DNA of 64,000 nt from Amoebophrya sp. A120 (lineage: Eukaryota; Sar; Dinophyceae; Syndiniales; Amoebophryaceae): positions 12,894,635 through 12,958,634 of the forward strand of contig CAJINV010000001.1 in NCBI GenBank assembly GCA_905178155.1, given 5' to 3'. Both the position numbers and the translations under genes were made by a program. Numbering within the stretch: the first letter of the stretch is position 1; each line of letters begins with the position of its first letter. Shown here one piece after another: positions 11,557-21,833 of the stretch. The notes below the pieces were generated by a model, which had not been told where the DNA came from, did not search any database, and saw only the letters and a program-made list of their open reading frames with translations.

Positions 11557-13669
11557 TCAGTCCGAAAACGAGTCCGACTCGGCCTGCTTCTCTTCTTGCT
11601 GCCCCGCCGACGAAATCGAAGACGGACCGCTGGTGTTGGCCACCGCCGGTTTGGGTTCTTCTGATTTGTGAGAGTTGTTGTTTTGCTTCTGGTTGTAAAA
11701 CTGGCGTGTACTGGGGGCCGTGACATATCCAGGTGTACAAAAGCATCACATAGACACCAACGGGAAACTTACATCTTGCTTTGACATCAATCACAACACC
11801 CCATGCATTGATTCAACATGCAGCGTTTGCATTTTGATTCTCACAGTTGTTCCGGCTGCGATCCAATTCGTCCGATCATTTGCCTTTGCGAACTTCAATT
11901 TGCAGAAAAAATGAGCTGCAATGCAAGTACAAGTAGTACTGGTAGGTTGCTCTTGCTTGGGTGTGGCGCTTCTATGCGAGGCTTTTGTAAATGCGTATTA
12001 TGGTGGCGAAACTGATGTTTCCAACCTTGTTGTTCAAAGTGGTCAGATTTTTTGCGGCTTCGTCGTACCAGTTGAGCATGAGTATCCTGTGCAAAAACAT
12101 CCCCACGAGCACGACCATCATCTCATATCCAGAACACGTTGCTGACGCAATCTCGGCACACAACTCCAGACCAAGCAAGTTTGTTTCGGCTGAGGCATGA
12201 CATGATCATCATATAGGTACCCTCGAACTACTCACACCAAAGACCGACGACCCGGACGGGACCGTCCAAATAAAAAAAGAAGTTGACCTCCAAGTAGGAG
12301 GACGCTACTGTGATGTGGCAATTGAGGTGCATCGATCATCTTCGTAACGAAACTCCGTTTTGGGTCTTTCAACATACAAAGGGAGGCACAGGAGCATGCA
12401 GATGGCATGCTGGTTCATGCACAAGATCAAGATATGCTGCCTTAGTTTTACCGTAGCATTAATACGACGTCGGTCAGGGAAGGTTCCTACACGGGATACT
12501 CATGCTGGCAACTTCGTCGGCTTCGAAGCCCATAACTTTTTGTAGCAGGTCGGCATTGTCGCTGCGCTCGCGGAGTGTTAAGTTGCTTATCCTACGAAAA
12601 AATCCCCCTCGTCCTCGCGCTCACTTTGTAAATCTCCAGTATGCAATTGCAAGTCCATTAAGTATATGACAATGTCGCACCAATGTCTATGTCAACATTG
12701 TCAGTATAAGTAGTGAAAATCAACATGTTCGGAGGTCGCCTCTAGTTGTTCTAGCTGAGCGAGTCCAAGTCAAAATCAATACCTACCTTGCACCTGCGCA
12801 TTTCTTCCTTGTAAATCTAAATTGCTGAGGGCGACGAGGGTGATTCTACATAGCATATTGTTCAGCGCGGACCGCTCGTCCGATCGTTGCAACAGCCGGA
12901 GCTGTTCGAGTAAAAATTTAGTCGGACCTATGAAAAGGGAAAGCGCTATCACTATCGTCGGTAGAAGTTTATTGTGACGCGTTTTCATTTATGCAATAAG
13001 GTTCGACCTGCTCTATCTAGACCTTACAGATAAGAAACTCTCTATGCGTATGCCGTGACCGCATCCGGTCCGACATTTTCATATTGTACTAATTTGTGCC
13101 TGAAGTAGACCAGTCATGCTTAGCCTTGCTTCCACCAGCAGTAGTGATAGATTCACTATAGAAGTGCGTTTCGTTTACGTTTTCATAAGATCTTTTTCTG
13201 CCGAGCTGTCGAAGGCCTCTTCGAGCAAATCCAGGAACTCCAGTATCAAAAGGAAAAATCCCCCCTCCCCATATCAAAGCGGAAATCTGTGATGCAGATT
13301 TGTTGTCACAAATCAGCTTTCTCATGCTACACGGGAAAAGATGCGGACTGTAGTGCTGGGTGCCGTGGTCAAGCCTTGCATCTTCAGCATGATAGGAGGC
13401 AGCTGAGAGCGGGAAACGGCGTGACAAATTGCCTGCAAACGAGGCCACGACTGCGGCTCTTGGCCTTCTAGCATGACAAGTCGATTTGTGACCTCAAATA
13501 CAGCATCACAAATTTCGTTTTCGATATGGGGAGGGGGGATTTTTCCATTCGATATCCAGCGTGAGCCGCTCCTCCACGCTCCCGCCGTCCAGAGAAGAAG
13601 CGTAGTACTGGGACCTCTTCTTTCCGCGTCGAAATTCACTATCCCTTACAAACACTTTCAGCCCGAAGT
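11557..13669 (-). CDS. Unrecognised helical protein split by several introners
   Basis: Exons read right to left: 13,669-13,555 (FGLKVFVRDSEFRRGKKRSQ, after a CCCAG acceptor), 13,243-about 13,185 (EFLDLLEEAFDSSAEKDLMK), about 12,930-12,854 (PTKFLLEQLRLLQRSDERSA), 12,587-12,502 (NLTLRERSDNADLLQKVMGF), 12,079-about 11,985 (LNWYDEAAKNLTTLNNKVGN) and a polar tail ending at the stop at 11,557 (QQEEKQAESDSFSD). Joining across the elements at 13,244-13,554, 12,588-12,853 and 12,080-12,501 keeps one frame through the helical part. The link to the last exon is less certain, and there are probably more 5' exons. The body is amphipathic, Leu-rich helix with no motif I can name. Confidence 0.5.
12080..12501. 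mobile_element. Introner element, family D
   Basis: The lower end TATCCTGTGCAAAAACATCC and the upper end CACGGGATA are inverted copies of the ends at 37,129-37,413. The inverted repeat continues outward as GCATGAG / CTCATGC, so the direct repeat is reduced to about 3 bp. Excision joins EVASM to LNWYDE in the helical-protein gene. Confidence 0.6.
12588..12853. mobile_element. Probable introner, degenerate ends
   Basis: The left end TATCCTACGAAAAAATCCCC then CTCGTC resembles the reverse complement of the right end, which reads GACGAGGGTGATTCTACATA. I see no clear direct repeat. Removing it joins ALNNM to SNLTLRERSD in frame. Confidence 0.5.
13244..13554. mobile_element. Introner element, family B, 5-bp duplication TCCAG
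   Basis: The left end TATCAAAAGGAAAAATCCCC continues as CCTCCCCATATC. The right end is its reverse complement with one or two changes and ends CGATA. TCCAG flanks it at 13,239-13,243 and 13,555-13,559. Excision joins ERLTL to EFLDLLEEAF in frame. The interior is clearly similar to the copy at 26,127-26,442 (a GACAAATTG...CTGCAAACGAGGCC-type stretch and a CTCTTGG...TTCTAG stretch). Confidence 0.85.
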
Positions 13670-13724
13670 CTGGGAGCGCACACAGTGTGTAAACACAGCT
13701 TCACGAGCTCTGGTGCTGTGAACT

Positions 13725-16420
13725 GATACTAAAAAGACCACCAGGCTCAGCTTTGAGATCACAGCAACGCTTCAATTCATCATTATCATCTCTATACAGA
13801 CAAAATTCTGACCAGGGGCTGCCTTTCGCTGTCATTTCTTCATTGCTCTCTCGTTATCAATATCATGCATCGGTCTTCCACATGCATTTTCATGTGACCG
13901 CACATGGCGTATTTGGGGTTTTCACATTGTGACGGACCCCCACGACTGAGACCATCGTGTTTGCAATGCATAATCGCGCTGGGCCTGCAAAACCTCGCGG
14001 TGGTCGTAAAAGAGGACGAATCCGATCAGGAACGAGACGAAACAACGGAACGGCTTATGCAATGCAAATATTATGCTCCAGTTCCCGAATTGGTAGACCC
14101 TAAGAGGTAGAAAGAAACTGCATCATTTTTTGAGAGAAATACAACAATAAGCATAGAGAAGTAAACTCAATACTTCCTCAATCACAATCGAATCAAACCT
14201 AGATCGATCAGTTGTTTTGCTTTGAATTTGCTTTGCGAACAGTCACACATGCATTGCCGCTAATTGCGTTTTTCTTTTTCAGTTGCTTCTTTATAGAAAG
14301 ACGAATTCGCACACGGGAGCATATATATATTTTGTATTTCATACGACTTTCGCAACTGGTAAAACCTCTCCTCGGTCAGGGCGATGTGAAAGGAACTGTT
14401 GTAGTTACGGTTACTGCCTCGCCGCGTTCCACCACTGGCCAACATGATTTTGAATCTGATGCAGTTGATGCTTCGTCGATCTTTCGCAGAAATAGAAATT
14501 CAATTCCTTCAATAAATCCTTCTTAAATGGTGCTGCGATCCTATGTTGGTTTTGAAAAAAACAAATCGAGACAGAGAGGGCCTCATCGTCTAAATCAAAA
14601 TCTGGATAAAGAGAGAGAGCCATGATTTCAGTTCTTGATGGTACGTAAGTAGAATTCCATAATCTCATTTTGCCACTACTTACATACGCCTAATCCACCC
14701 TAATCGTAAATGAATCAAAACACAGGGAAAAGAACAAATATCAATGAGGGAATGGATTCAGTTTCAGGACGCGGGCTTCGCGGCTGGGAAAAAGAGAATG
14801 GATTAGGGAGGCTTCAAGAAGTCTTGGTGAAATACGATGGCAGAGCGCACGAAGCTTTAATTTACTAGTAATAGGTCTGCGGAGAGTGACACCAATCACA
14901 ATGGCAGAATTGGAAGTGAGTCATCTGCGTCATTTGCACGATTGAATTCGAAAGAACGATGGAAAACACAATTGAATTGCGACGATTGTTGTACGGTACT
15001 AACATATAGATACACGTCATTCGCTGCTCTATACTTTGAAGCCCTTGCTGTAATCGGATCAACGATTCGGATTCGGACGACGATAAGAAAATGCAGTGGC
15101 GCAGACGATGGCGCGCTTCTCGTCAGGATACGCAACCGATGAAGTTTACCTCAACGGCGCCGAAATATAGCAATGAATGACTACACCAATTCGGTCATAT
15201 CTGACACTGCTTGCAATATCTATGCATACCTTCAGAAAACCCCCCGCCCGGGTGATCACTTCAGGAACAACATTGGGTTTGAGTGGGCGACCGACGAAAA
15301 ACCGAATTAAGGGAGTGCCGGCCTGTGCACAGAATTTGTCAAAAACGAAAACGCAAAAACGAATAAGGAAGTGATGTGATTGTGAGCGAACGTGCGCAGA
15401 CCTTGCTGCTGGATAGATACACTTCGCATGCTGCTGCGCATCGGGCCGTGGCCGAGGATCATGGTCCTTCGAAGGCTAGTAGCTAGAAACATACGAGCTA
15501 CTGCTACATTTGAGACATTTTGCTGCCCTGTTCGTGTTTGTTGTAAGGCTCTGATACATAGCAAGTGCCTCAAAGAATGGCGCACCCGGCTGACGGACAG
15601 CGCGTTGCATCTCTTTCGCTCCAACAGCATCGGCGTCTCTTTCGTTGACTTGTTCTAGTGGGACGGCGTGCTTCTTTTGTGTGCGCCATTTCTCACACTT
15701 CTGCGTTCTTCCCGACACCTTCTTCGCGACAGCCTTGGACTACAACTGCATTGCGTTTTTGTGGTCATCGCCTTAGACGTGAATTCAAAAAAAAAAAGTG
15801 TCACACTTTGTCCTGCACTTGAAGATCCTAAAGCAGTTGATTTCGTCCGGTATGCCGCTTTTCGCGGCAAAGAAAGAAACACTTTCTCATTTCTCGTGCA
15901 TTCGGTTTAATAAAAAGTAAGAAGCGCATTTTCACACTCAGGCCGCCTGTCGCATTCTACTTGTGGACGGAAAGGCGGGCGAAGCCAAGGGGTAAATGGG
16001 CGAGCAGCCCCATCAGCAGGTGCGCTGTTTCCACTAGGTGGTGCGCTTGCAGATGCAGCCGGTTACTTCCTACGAGTGAAGGGGCGAGTAAGTAGAAGCC
16101 CCACTAGCTTTCCTACACGTTGCCGGCTTCGGCGTCGACTATAATTGGAGGGCAACATCACACTAAGACTAGGACTAGCGCAGTGCGCCACCGGGGGAAC
16201 TCCGGTGAGGAAAAATCGACGTCAGTCGCGGCTGCTGACACGCGGCGCTAGAGTTCCGCCATCAGTGCTGACACGAACTCTGCTTGTGGGCTTTTGGCCG
16301 AGATTCCTGTATACTTCTTTCTTTCAAAGGCTTCGTATATCGATTGGCTACACCAGCTTCACCTGAAGCTGAAGCAAATATGTTACTGCTGCTGCTACAT
16401 TGCTGAAGCTAGAACTAGAA
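13725..16420. other. Sparse region, possible uncalled short exons
   Basis: I find no exon I can defend. A minus-strand stretch near 14,570-14,630 (ALSLYPDFDLDDEALSVSI) has some coding character and could be a 5' exon of the helical-protein gene. The rest shows many stops in all frames and a poly-A run near 15,786. Confidence 0.35.
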
Positions 16421-16429
16421 GGACCTACA

Positions 16430-16627
16430 AGGCGCCTGCGTGTTCCCTCCCAAACGCAGGACCTTCAACAACTTCCGCGTTCTCATCATGGACATCTTCT
16501 AGCCTCTTCATGGTATCGCGAAGGAGGTTAAAGAAAGGCGGGGGGCCGCTCCCCTGTTCAGGATCGATCTGTAGGCGCAACTTCAGAACGAAGGGGAGGT
16601 AGGCTTTCGTGTCCAATTTCGTGTAGG
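16430..16627 (-). CDS. Orphan exon, unrecognised
   Basis: A minus-strand frame encodes KLDTKAYLPFVLKLRLQIDP followed by PPFFNLLRDTMKRLEDVHDE and ends near 16,430. The composition is protein-like and the upstream end has an AG at about 16,628. It may be an exon of a gene continuing in either direction. No family is recognised and the boundaries are estimates. Confidence 0.35.
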
Positions 16628-17076
16628 AACTTGTTCAGAGTTTCTTCCTTGTAGTCTCCTGCGCAATCACAATCAATGCAATGCACTTAGATGTGCCATG
16701 TACTTGCAGCACTTCCATATTTTCTATGAGTTTACAGCTATACCTTTTCGTCTTTCATCGTCACTACTCGGCGTTGCTCTACGTGGGTTTGCGTTCGGTG
16801 GCCCTACTTTATGCTAGAGGCGTCCCTCATCATCATCGTCATCATGTAGCTTGCGCGGGGTATTGTGGAACGGGTTAAAAAAAGGGGCCTGTCCACATGT
16901 TCACGCTTCGTTCTCTAAGATTGGCGAAGTATCGATATCGACCGTCTTGAGACGGTAATTATATCTTGCTTGAGGCAGTAGCTTCTACCATCATCATGAT
17001 TTTGTTCGTCTTCGTTGTCCTCGCGACCAGCTGTCGTCACTGCTACGCTCATGGTCGCCCCCCGCTCTCGGCTCTC

Positions 17077-17706
17077 TTACTTTGGAGGACCTATGTATGC
17101 TTTCACTTCTTCGTGGAGTTTCTGAAGCTTGTCGAGTACACCATCCTCGAACTCATTGGGTAGGGTCCTGTAGCCGATATTGCTTTCAGATGGTGGTTCC
17201 TCTGGTGGCCACACGCTCGCGTCCGCGCGTCGGTTGGCGCGTTGGTGTCCGCCCCGGCCGTGCTGGTTTGCGGTGTGTGTGTCGGGTTCAGCTCCAGTCT
17301 TTTGAAAGTGTTCGGCGTAATGCAATAGCTTCCCTACCACGTCTCGGATCTGAAGTTCGGACTGTCCAGGCTGTTCCCAGACAAAACGTAGTTGCTGCAC
17401 AGACTGACGCATCTTCATCACATGCCACTGGTCTTTCGACCAAACGTAGCCCCCAGTCCGAGTAGTAGCGCTTTGTTTGTCATGCCACTCGTTATATAGA
17501 TCGCGCTGCATCTTCACCTCCTCTAGCGAAGATGGGAAATCGTCAAGACAAGGGAGGCCCTCGTGTTTTTGTTCACGGCGCTGGCCGTAGACGATTTTAT
17601 TGATAAGCGCGGCTATGGTTCTCGGCCCCGCGCCCAGAATCTCCTTCGCCAGTTCCGCTACGGCTTTGCCTAGCTCCTTCAAGTAGGTTTTCGCTTGCGC
17701 GCGCAT
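17077..17706 (-). CDS. Hypothetical helical protein A (GC-rich island)
   Basis: A 209-residue frame starts at the ATG at 17,704-17,706 (MRAQAKTYLKELGKAVAELA) and stops at 17,077. The open frame continues upstream to about 18,015 through low-complexity Gly/Pro-rich sequence that is probably not coding. It contains an amphipathic N-terminal helix, a central WHDKQSATTRTGGYVWSKDQ segment and a C-terminal acidic helix. The central segment weakly resembles WHKHGATRTTWGWARFPVLP of the ORF at 20,327-20,950. The two may be exons of one gene or copies of one domain. Confidence 0.45.
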   Translation of the reverse strand: MRAQAKTYLKELGKAVAELAKEILGAGPRTIAALINKIVYGQRREQKHEGLPCLDDFPSSLEEVKMQRDLYNEWHDKQSATTRTGGYVWSKDQWHVMKMRQSVQQLRFVWEQPGQSELQIRDVVGKLLHYAEHFQKTGAEPDTHTANQHGRGGHQRANRRADASVWPPEEPPSESNIGYRTLPNEFEDGVLDKLQKLHEEVKAYIGPPK

Positions 17707-20204
17707 TTGTGTTTGTCTTTGTATGTAAAATCTTGGACGCACATGAAACGAGGCCGGGGGAGGTTGCGCAACCCCAATCGCAGCCGGGAAGAAGCTTGAA
17801 ATCGAATTTCGCAGAAGGATTAGCAATACAACAATGGCCGAAAAGAGGTCCAGAAATCCGGGCAGGACAAAAAGATACGAGTCCGCCCGTGGCAGGGGGG
17901 TCCTGGACCCCCCAACCCGCCCCCGGGGCCCCCTTTCCCCCAGGGCATTGCCATTGAGGCGGAGCCCCTGCGGGCCAGGACCCAACTTAATATCTTCGCG
18001 AAAAACATACATCACGGGAAAAGGGGCGGACGGGGCGCACGCTCGCGGCGCTGGAGGGGAAGCGCACCCAAACTGTTTTCTATATACATAGTCCCGAGCG
18101 GGCGCTGTCTATCTTCGGCACGCATGCCCTCTCAAGGAAATTTGGCCCGCCCGCGAGGAGAAAGCGCCGAAAGCGCAGGAGCGCGCCGCCCGGCGAAAGG
18201 ATTCCACCCCAGCAAAGGCGCCCGGGGCGGCTGGGGCAACCGCGCGCCCGCGGTCGGTTAACTTAAACTTGCCAAGGCTGGCGGGGGGTCCGGGGAAAAT
18301 AAAACTTACGGGGGCCGGCTTGCCTGCGGGACAGTCCGACAGGGACATGCAGAGCGCGCGCGCGAATCTAGCTGGCCGAGGTCTTGCCCGGGCGGAAATC
18401 CAAGCCAAGTAGTAGTAGTCGTCACCATTTAACCCCGGGCGGGCAGGCGAGGTGTCAGAACAGACCTGGCCTCTACCAATACCTGGGCGCTAGAACAGGC
18501 TTGGCCTCTGCAAATGCCCCTAGGTGGGCACCCGTTCCACTTCCTACGGGCACCACCCGACCACATCAGCCGAACGGAACCGCCTCCGATGGATTTCTTA
18601 CGCGTGCTTACGGTCAATGTGCGCTAGATGTTGCCGGCCCGCCTTACCACCGAAGCCCTGAAGCCATCCCATGCGCTTTTTTGTGATTGATTGCGCGCCA
18701 AAATAAACAGGGGGCCGATGGTCGCACTCATTGGCCCTATCGCGATGGATCGATGACGGAGGCCGGGACAACCCCAAGGCAGGCCCCTTCCAGGCACTTC
18801 TTCGGCCGGCTTGTTCTGCGCGCCCTTTTTATGCAAGCACGTCATAGCCTAGGCGGGCGCGCGAGATAGTGCGCGCCGGCCCCGGAGTCGTCAAGCTTAC
18901 TTTCTGTGACTAGTTGGCTGAGTATCTGCCTGGGCACACAGCCCCAAAAATTGATGTGAAGCGAGGCAGGCGCCGCCTGTTAGAAGTTAGCTTTGGTAAA
19001 CAATGGCCGGCTTTGCGGCTCGCTGCAATCTTCCAAAGCAAACAAAACGCTGCCGCTGGCTTTGTTTCTTATTCTTTTGAATAAGGTCAACGGCGCGCCA
19101 CCTGGCTGCCCAGCCCTCCCCCGGGAAGGACAAAAACACGGGAGACAGGCCGAACAGGAGAAGAAGATAGAAGGGGCCCTTGCCCCCTTCTAGCGGGGGG
19201 GCCTTTGGGGGGCCCCCTGGGGGTCCTGTGGGGCCCTCCTTCCCTTGGTGGCCCTTGGGACGGCGGGCCCGGGGGTGGGCCCCTCCGCGCACCCGCGTGC
19301 TGCGTCGGTGCTTTGCGGTAACGCGGGCTTTCCACGCTGCGTTCTGTCGGTATTAATTCGCACGGCGCTTCCCCGGCCCTCCCCTTTCTTTCTTTCTTTG
19401 CGGCGGCCGAAGGCCACCGGCCGCGGGGCCGCTTGCGCTAGGAAGATACTTGCGTGGGTTTAGGGTTTCGGGTTCTGGTCCTACGGTTTAGCCTGCCTGT
19501 CTCTGGCCCCGGCGTCCGTGCTGCAATGTTTGCGGCCGCGCGCGTTGCTTTGCCCTTTTGGGCCGCCGAAGACCGCCGGCCACAGAATCGCTCATCTGTC
19601 ACCCGCCCAAAGTTGGAACTATGGGCCTCGGCCGTAGCCAAGGGCATGTCAAGGAAACAACAAAGCCCTCTAGGGGCACGCGAAGGGTTGGCGCGGGAAG
19701 CAACACAGCCCAGGCGCAAGCCGGCAGCGCACGGGGATCGGGCGGGCCGGCCGGCTAGGCCAACAAGAGCGAGGGCCGACCGCCCCGCTAGCTACTCGGA
19801 AGCAAACGGCCCGCGTGTAATCCCTTCGCGCCCTTGCGCTATCGGTGTCTCTACTATTTTGAGGCGCGCCTACCTTGCCGTCTCTCTGTCTTTCATTCTC
19901 CCACCGCCGCCGGCGCCATTCTGCGGCGGCGCGGCTGCTCTACCCTACCTGCCTTCGTTCCTGTCCAGACTCCTAGGACCGGTCACCAAGGGGTCGCCCT
20001 AAAGGGCGACCCAGGTCTTGTGCCAATCAATGCGCGGTGCGAAGCGTCGCCGCGCCATGCATAGCTCGCCATAGTCTGAGCGGCAGGGGGGCGGCGCACG
20101 CTACCAGGGCGCGCGGCCCAAACATACATTCGCGCCCCGGGCGGCCGGTCTCGCTTAAAAAACTACATACCGATACGGCGAAAACCAACGCCCCGGGCGG
20201 GGTC

Positions 20205-20434
20205 GCGCCGCCTCATGTGTCTCACGCGTGAGACCGCCCGGCGGGGGGCAACCCGCGCGCTGGCGTCACGCAATCAAACAAGGCAGCAGATCCCGGCCTG
20301 GGATCAATCTGCCGGGGCTAGTGTACTTAGCAAGCTTCGCTATAACCCGGCGGGTGAAGGATCTGCCGCCGGGATCGAATGGTTTTGGTGCGTGAGACCG
20401 GTCTCACGCGTGTGCGAGACACATAAAGCGGCGC
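20205..20434. repeat. Imperfect inverted repeat enclosing palindromes
   Basis: The segment 20,205-20,234 (CGCCGCCTCATGTGTCTC then ACGCGTGAGAC) is matched in inverse orientation by 20,401-20,434 (GTCTCACGCGTG then TGCGAGACACATAAAGCGGCG). The spacer holds two further inverted GATCCCGGC/GCCGGGATC-like stretches. This looks like a foldback element of about 230 bp. Confidence 0.6.
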
Positions 20435-20950
20435 GGCCCCACCAAAAATGCTTCTCCATAGCGTAGGCACTCGGGCTCTTGATTTCAGAACGCGGCGGGC
20501 CATGTTGTCGAGCTTGGAACGGAGCTCGAAGCGTTTGGGGTCTTCTGGAAGAACCGGAAACCTCGCCCAACCCCATGTGGTCCGAGTGGCCCCATGTTTG
20601 TGCCATGCGTATCTTTCATGTCGCCTCCCGTGGTTGCCCCTGTGGCCATCATTTTTGACCATCTCCTTGGCATGGGCTAGTTCTTCGGACAGCTCGTGGC
20701 AAGTTTCCTTGAGTTCTCCTTCTAGATTCCCGAGCACCTCGATGCCACTTATACCCTGGTCCCATCCTTCGTCGACTTCGTCAGCACGTTCCACCGCCCG
20801 TTGCAGCAAAGGCTTAAATGCGTTCCATTTGCTATGCCAAGGCCGGCCCTTCATTTGGTCGAGCCAGGTCATAACGTTCTGGCCCTCCTGCTGATACGAC
20901 CGGATGAAATTGATTAGGTGCTTGCCCGTGGACCCGATGGCCTTTTCTAT
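20327..20950 (-). CDS. Hypothetical helical protein B (GC-rich island), partial
   Basis: The coding-like frame runs from about 20,950 (HLRTKIEKAIGSTGKHLINF) through an ATG at 20,872 (MTWLDQMKGRPWHSKWNAFK) to about 20,470. Downstream of that it enters the palindromic repeat and stops at 20,327. The middle is strongly helical and acidic (VLGNLEGELKETCHELSEEL). A splice donor before the repeat is likely but not identified. No family is recognised. Confidence 0.45.
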   Translation of the reverse strand: MEKAIGSTGKHLINFIRSYQQEGQNVMTWLDQMKGRPWHSKWNAFKPLLQRAVERADEVDEGWDQGISGIEVLGNLEGELKETCHELSEELAHAKEMVKNDGHRGNHGRRHERYAWHKHGATRTTWGWARFPVLPEDPKRFELRSKLDNMARRVLKSRARVPTLWRSIFGGAAPLYVSRTRVRPVSRTKTIRSRRQILHPPGYSEAC

Positions 20951-21833
20951 CTTTGTACGAAGGTGAAAAGCTGCGCCACACTTAAATCGGAAAGGCCAAA
21001 AGCTGCGACCTTTGGCTGAAAATCCGACGGGGGCCGGCCGGCTTTCGCCTTTCCAAAGAATAAGGTGCGGCGGCGCCCCGCGGCAATGGAAAAAACAAAG
21101 GGCGCGCGCCTCTCAAGAGATAGGCAATAGCTAGAGAACCAGTTGCGTGTTGCTTGGTGTATTTTCTTGGCGCACCACGACAGCACGCGTCAGCGACGTC
21201 GCGCCGCCGGCAAGTTTTAGGAATGGCCGGCCACCAGCAGGCGCGGATAGTTAGCAGTAGCCGCCCCACCCCTCTTCGCACACCGCGCCGGCCCTAGCGA
21301 CCGACCAAACGCGCGGCGGCTCCTTCGCCCCAGACCCCTGCAGGGCGTCAAACAGGGCGCCTGAGATACTCTTTCGGGGCCTAGCTACGCGCGCGCAACA
21401 GGTACACAAGCCCCACAAAACGCCCCCGCGCCCAACCGGGGCGCTTCGCCCACGCACTTTGGCTTTCTCTGGCCACCTGCGCGAGGCGCTTCGCGCTTTT
21501 TCTGCTATTTTTCCGCAAAAAGCCCGGCGGCTTCCATCGCCTCTTTGCGCAAATGTCTGCGAAGTCGAAGTTTGCCTTTGCGAAAGTCTTTCTCTTTCAG
21601 GAAACAAAAAATAAACGTGGATACTCAAGCCGACCGGCTTCTGTCTATTTTTTGGAAGAAGGTTCGCGGTTTGGGTTTTTGATGTGGCTGTGACGCGGCT
21701 TGTCGCATTCATAGTTTTCCAGAGCTTCAAGAGGGTGATGAACAATGTGCGAGGCACCAACCGCAGCACTGTGTGCCACTGCTACCACACGGTGTGCCAG
21801 TTCAGAAGCTTCGTGCAGACTCTTGCCAAACTT

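Larger units (their letters stand above)
17710..21650. repeat. GC-rich, palindrome-rich island
   Basis: The base composition changes sharply to G/C runs and CCGG/GCCGGC motifs, unlike the A/T-leaning flanks. Clear structures include a 16-bp palindrome at 20,219-20,234 (GTCTCACGCGTGAGAC), a 20-bp palindrome at 20,390-20,409 (GCGTGAGACCGGTCTCACGC), a 10-bp-arm hairpin at 19,991-20,012 (GGGTCGCCCT / AGGGCGACCC) and G/C tracts near 17,900 and 19,190-19,240. Open frames on both strands here look like by-products of composition, except the ORF at 20,327-20,950. No rRNA, tRNA or transposase is recognised. Confidence 0.65.

Noticed and set aside
16145-16366. Plus-strand frame beginning MEGNITLRLGLAQC
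   Set aside because: It starts from a non-ATG codon, has no domain, and lies opposite the strand of every supported gene.
17832-20200. Long open frames on both strands in the GC-rich island
   Set aside because: High G/C content reduces stop codons. The translations are Pro/Gly/Arg-rich without motifs, and overlapping frames are equally open.
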